From Candidatus Enterococcus stercoripullorum (GTDB lineage: Bacteria > Bacillota > Bacilli > Lactobacillales > Enterococcaceae), in NCBI GenBank assembly GCA_019120335.1, contig DWVH01000046.1, forward strand, positions 1 to 64,000: a stretch of DNA of 64,000 bases. Direction: 5' to 3'. The position numbers and the translations under genes were made by a program. Below the pieces are notes generated by a model that had not been told where the DNA came from, did not search any database, and saw nothing but the letters and a program-made list of their open reading frames with translations. Each line of letters starts with the position of its first letter. Position 1 is the stretch's first letter. Positions 61,331 to 64,000 of this stretch are shown in pieces.

Positions 61331-62932
61331 TACAATTTGCTTGTACAATTTCTGACCATGGCAAATAAGCTTCTAGAACTGCTTTTTTTGCGAAAGACGC
61401 TTCATTTGGCAACTTCTCCAAAAGATAGGTAAGATATTTCTCTGAGTCTAAGCCATTTCGTTTGGCAGTTTCTAAAAGTGACAGGATAATTGCACTAGAT
61501 TTAGCTCCTTCAAAGCTTTGAGAGAAAAGCCAATTCTTCCGTCCCATGACTAATCCTTTAATCGCACGCTCAGCTAGATTATTGGATAATACTAAAGAAC
61601 CATCTGCTAAAACTGTTTTGAATGTTTCCTCATATTTCAACGCATAGGTGATCGCACTACCTAACTTTGATCCTGGGAGTACTGATTGATTGCGACACCA
61701 ATCAAAGAAAGACATCATTAGAGGGGCTAATCTTTCTTTACGTTTGCTCAATCTTTCATCTGAAGGCAGTTCAGCCCAAGAGGCTTCTAGTGAAAACATC
61801 TGGTCACAATAATCTAATCCCTTGCGTCCCAATGACTGCTTATCTGCTTGTTTCGGCGTTGCTTCAAAAAATTTTCGGCGTACATGTGCCCAACAACCTA
61901 CTAACTTTGCTTTAGGTAGTTGGCGATACGCTGACCACATATCACAGTGAACATAGCCTTCATATTCACCAAGAAATTCTTGGACAGGCAAACCGCTTCT
62001 GCGCCGATCATGATGATAGAGTGTAATTGGCTGTACTGTTTGTTTTCCTGAAAGGAATGTCCAGTAATAGGTCAAAGAGGTATCATTCTCTAAAACTCTA
62101 CAGGCTGTCTCATCCGCATGAAGAAGGCTTTGTGTTAATAACTTTTCACGCAGTAATTCATAGAGTGGTTCGAAATAATACTGACTAGACTTGATATGCC
62201 AATTAGCCATCTCTTTACGACTAATCGGTAGCCCCATTTTCTGCCAATCCGCTTCTTGTCGATAGTTTGGCACTTTCAGTGTGAATTTCTGATGAATGGT
62301 GTGCGCAATAACAGAAGCCGAACCCAGACTATGCGCCAAGGGCGCCTTGGGTACAGGGACCTTGATGATTTTATCTGTCGCATTTTTCTTGCTACAGGCA
62401 ACACATTTATAGTCATGCTGAATATGATCCACTCGTTTTAACTGTGCAGGAACATAGACTAATTCTTGTCGTTGCACACACGAGCCGATTTCTTTTAACC
62501 TTCCATGACAATCTGGACAGGTACAAGCCTCTCTGGTGGATGACCTCTGGTTTAAATTGTTGAAAAATAGCTTGCCGTTTGCCTTTCGCTTTTTTCCGAC
62601 GATAAGTAATGGTTTCTTCTTCTGGATTACCTGGGACAGTCACTTTCTTCTTCAGGAAGTTCCATGTCATCAAACAGGCTCAATTGATTCTGGTTATAGT
62701 CACGCTTTTCAGAGGATTTACCATAAAGTTTTTTGGTAAGGTAAGCGACTTGTTCGCGTAAAAGCGCAAGTTCATTGGACATTGCTTCGATTGTTTTTAC
62801 CTGTGTTTCAATTGTTTTTGTTAGTGTTTTAATCGTTTTTTCTGATGATGACATCTTCGTTAACTCCTCAAGATTTTTCTTTATTATACGCGAAAAAAGT
62901 AAGCGTTGGGTAGGATGGTGGGTGTACGTCAA
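61326..62932 (-). pseudogene. IS66-family transposase, two frameshifts
   Basis: Three frames together give one TnpC-type transposase. The N-terminal coiled coil (SNELALLREQVAYLTKKLYG; SSEKRDYNQNQLSLFDDMEL) breaks at about 62645 in a GAAGAAGAAA run. The short middle (KVTVPGNPEEETITYRRKKA; FQQFKPEVIHQR) breaks at about 62527, where one AG of a CAGAGAGAGG-like run seems lost. The last and longest frame has the IS66 zinc segment (ACTCPDCHGRLKEIG), the DDE core (QSLLHADETACRVL; YVHCDMWSAYRQL; VLSNNLAERAIKGLVMGRKN) and the usual end. With two indels it is not active. Element ends were not fixed; GTAAGCGCCCA at 61262 is a possible left end. Confidence 0.85.
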
Positions 62933-63237
62933 ATAGCTTGATATGCTATCATTTTTTCAAATTGAGAAACATTCAGGCTTCTTTTTTGAAATAGTGTTGA
63001 TATTTTTAGGTACAGATAGAGCTAATTTTACATTTTTCTTGTGCTTCCTCTGACCATATTAGATAGTGAATCGTATCCATGAACTAGAACCTCTCATTAA
63101 AACAAATAAAAAAATATATTCAATCTTCTCTCTTAAAATTCTCCGCAAGTTAGGAATCACAACTGACCCAAACTTATGGGGAGAATCATCTATATAAGCT
63201 AAATTGCCAAAAGAGCGATTATTGGCAATGAGCTCCG

Positions 63238-64000
63238 TTAGTCTTCTAAGCCGATTTGTTTTTTAACGACTTGAGCAATAGTATCTACATGGTAATTCAC
63301 CAATTCATCAGTTGGTGCTTCAGCCATGATACGCAACAACGGCTCGGTACCGGATGGACGAACCAAGATCCGCCCTGTTTCACCTAATGCAGCTTCCGAT
63401 TTTTCAATTGTTTCGCGAATCACTGGATGATCCATGACATGATTTTTATCCGTCACGCGAACATTAACCAATTTTTGCGGATAAATCGTGACTTCGCTGG
63501 CTAACTCAGATAAGGTTTTACCTGTTTCCTTGATGATATTCAATAATTGTAACCCAGAAAGAATACCGTCACCTGTTGTATTGTAATCTAAGAAAATCAT
63601 ATGTCCTGATTGTTCGCCACCAAAGTTATAACCGTTCTTACGCATTTCTTCCACTACATAACGGTCACCAACTTTAGTTACAACATCTTTCAGACCAATT
63701 TCTTCAACGGCACGATGAAACCCTAGATTACTCATCACAGTGGTTACAATCGTATCTTTCTTCAATCGATGGTTAGCCGCAAGATATTTTGCACAGATAT
63801 ACATTATCTTATCGCCATCCACAATATTTCCCAGCTCATCTACAGCAATGATACGGTCTCCATCCCCATCAAATGCTAAACCAACATCTGCCCCTTTCAC
63901 ACGGACGAATTCACTTAAAGCTTCTGGATGAGTCGAACCAACACCGTCATTAATATTTAAACCGTCTGGATTTGCACCAATTGTATAAAAATCCGCATTC
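63238..64000 (-). CDS. glmM: Phosphoglucosamine mutase, C-terminal part
   Basis: The frame is open to the right edge, so the N-terminal part with the phosphoserine loop is outside. Visible are '[20 protein letters not shown]', the metal-binding loop [20 protein letters not shown], the sugar-binding [19 protein letters not shown] and the phosphate-binding [13 protein letters not shown]. GlmM converts glucosamine-6-phosphate to glucosamine-1-phosphate for UDP-GlcNAc and cell-wall synthesis. As an essential gene it marks the return to the core genome right of the island. Confidence 0.95.
   Translation of the reverse strand, partial: NADFYTIGANPDGLNINDGVGSTHPEALSEFVRVKGADVGLAFDGDGDRIIAVDELGNIVDGDKIMYICAKYLAANHRLKKDTIVTTVMSNLGFHRAVEEIGLKDVVTKVGDRYVVEEMRKNGYNFGGEQSGHMIFLDYNTTGDGILSGLQLLNIIKETGKTLSELASEVTIYPQKLVNVRVTDKNHVMDHPVIRETIEKSEAALGETGRILVRPSGTEPLLRIMAEAPTDELVNYHVDTIAQVVKKQIGLED

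Overview
The window is an AT-rich Firmicutes chromosome segment. Strong GGAGG-type ribosome binding sites, low GC, and the set of housekeeping genes (asnB, recD2, trmL, rlmA, cutC, ilvE, oppA, glmM) suggest Lactobacillales, probably an Enterococcus or Vagococcus relative. The genus is inferred, not proven. No tRNA or rRNA gene was seen.

Layout. (1) 1-7450: the inner end of an integrated plasmid- or ICE-like element, nearly all on the minus strand. It has a RepA_N-type replication initiator, a large primase-like protein, an Xre regulator and many small membrane proteins. It ends at an IS200/IS605-like remnant beside asnB. (2) 7451-16296: core genes asnB, recD2, a histidine phosphatase, trmL, rlmA, a GNAT enzyme and cutC. 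(3) 16384-26286: a complete type II-A CRISPR-Cas locus of the S. thermophilus CRISPR1 kind. On the minus strand it runs cas9, tracrRNA, cas1, cas2, long csn2, leader, then an array of 22 repeats and 21 spacers. A dead IS1380-type element lies beyond the array, and two related genes for proteins of about 90 residues flank the whole block. (4) 26381-37589: core and semi-core genes. These are an SPFH / zinc-ribbon / TPM-domain operon, ilvE, a GT4 glycosyltransferase, oppA and a competence-type sigma factor, with several small structured RNA candidates and a tandem structured intergenic repeat upstream of ilvE. (5) 37700-62932: a defence and mobile island of live and decayed modules. It holds a PIN/DUF4411 plus Xre-ImmA pair, truncated toxin-antitoxin genes, a tight operon of SF1 helicase, RecQ-phosphoribosyltransferase and SLOG/DprA-like protein, a TOTE-type primase-helicase, a DUF2971 protein, two orphan antitoxins, a divergent pair of membrane proteins sharing a Nudix-like core (one with a PP2C phosphatase domain), and broken IS4, IS982 and IS66 elements. 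(6) 63238-64000: the 3' part of glmM, back in the core genome.

How the parts work together. The CRISPR block can be read as a full adaptation and interference unit: Cas1, Cas2 and Csn2 acquire spacers, and Cas9 uses tracrRNA and crRNA to cut. The tracrRNA promoter lies in the last codons of cas9. The helicase / RecQ-PRTase / SLOG operon (41470-48113) and the Nudix-PP2C membrane pair (57750-61254) are the two best candidates for little-described systems. Both sit among insertion sequences and toxin-antitoxin debris, as defence cassettes usually do. Many accessory genes are visibly broken by in-frame stops, short indels or recombination junctions, so the island is turning over rapidly.
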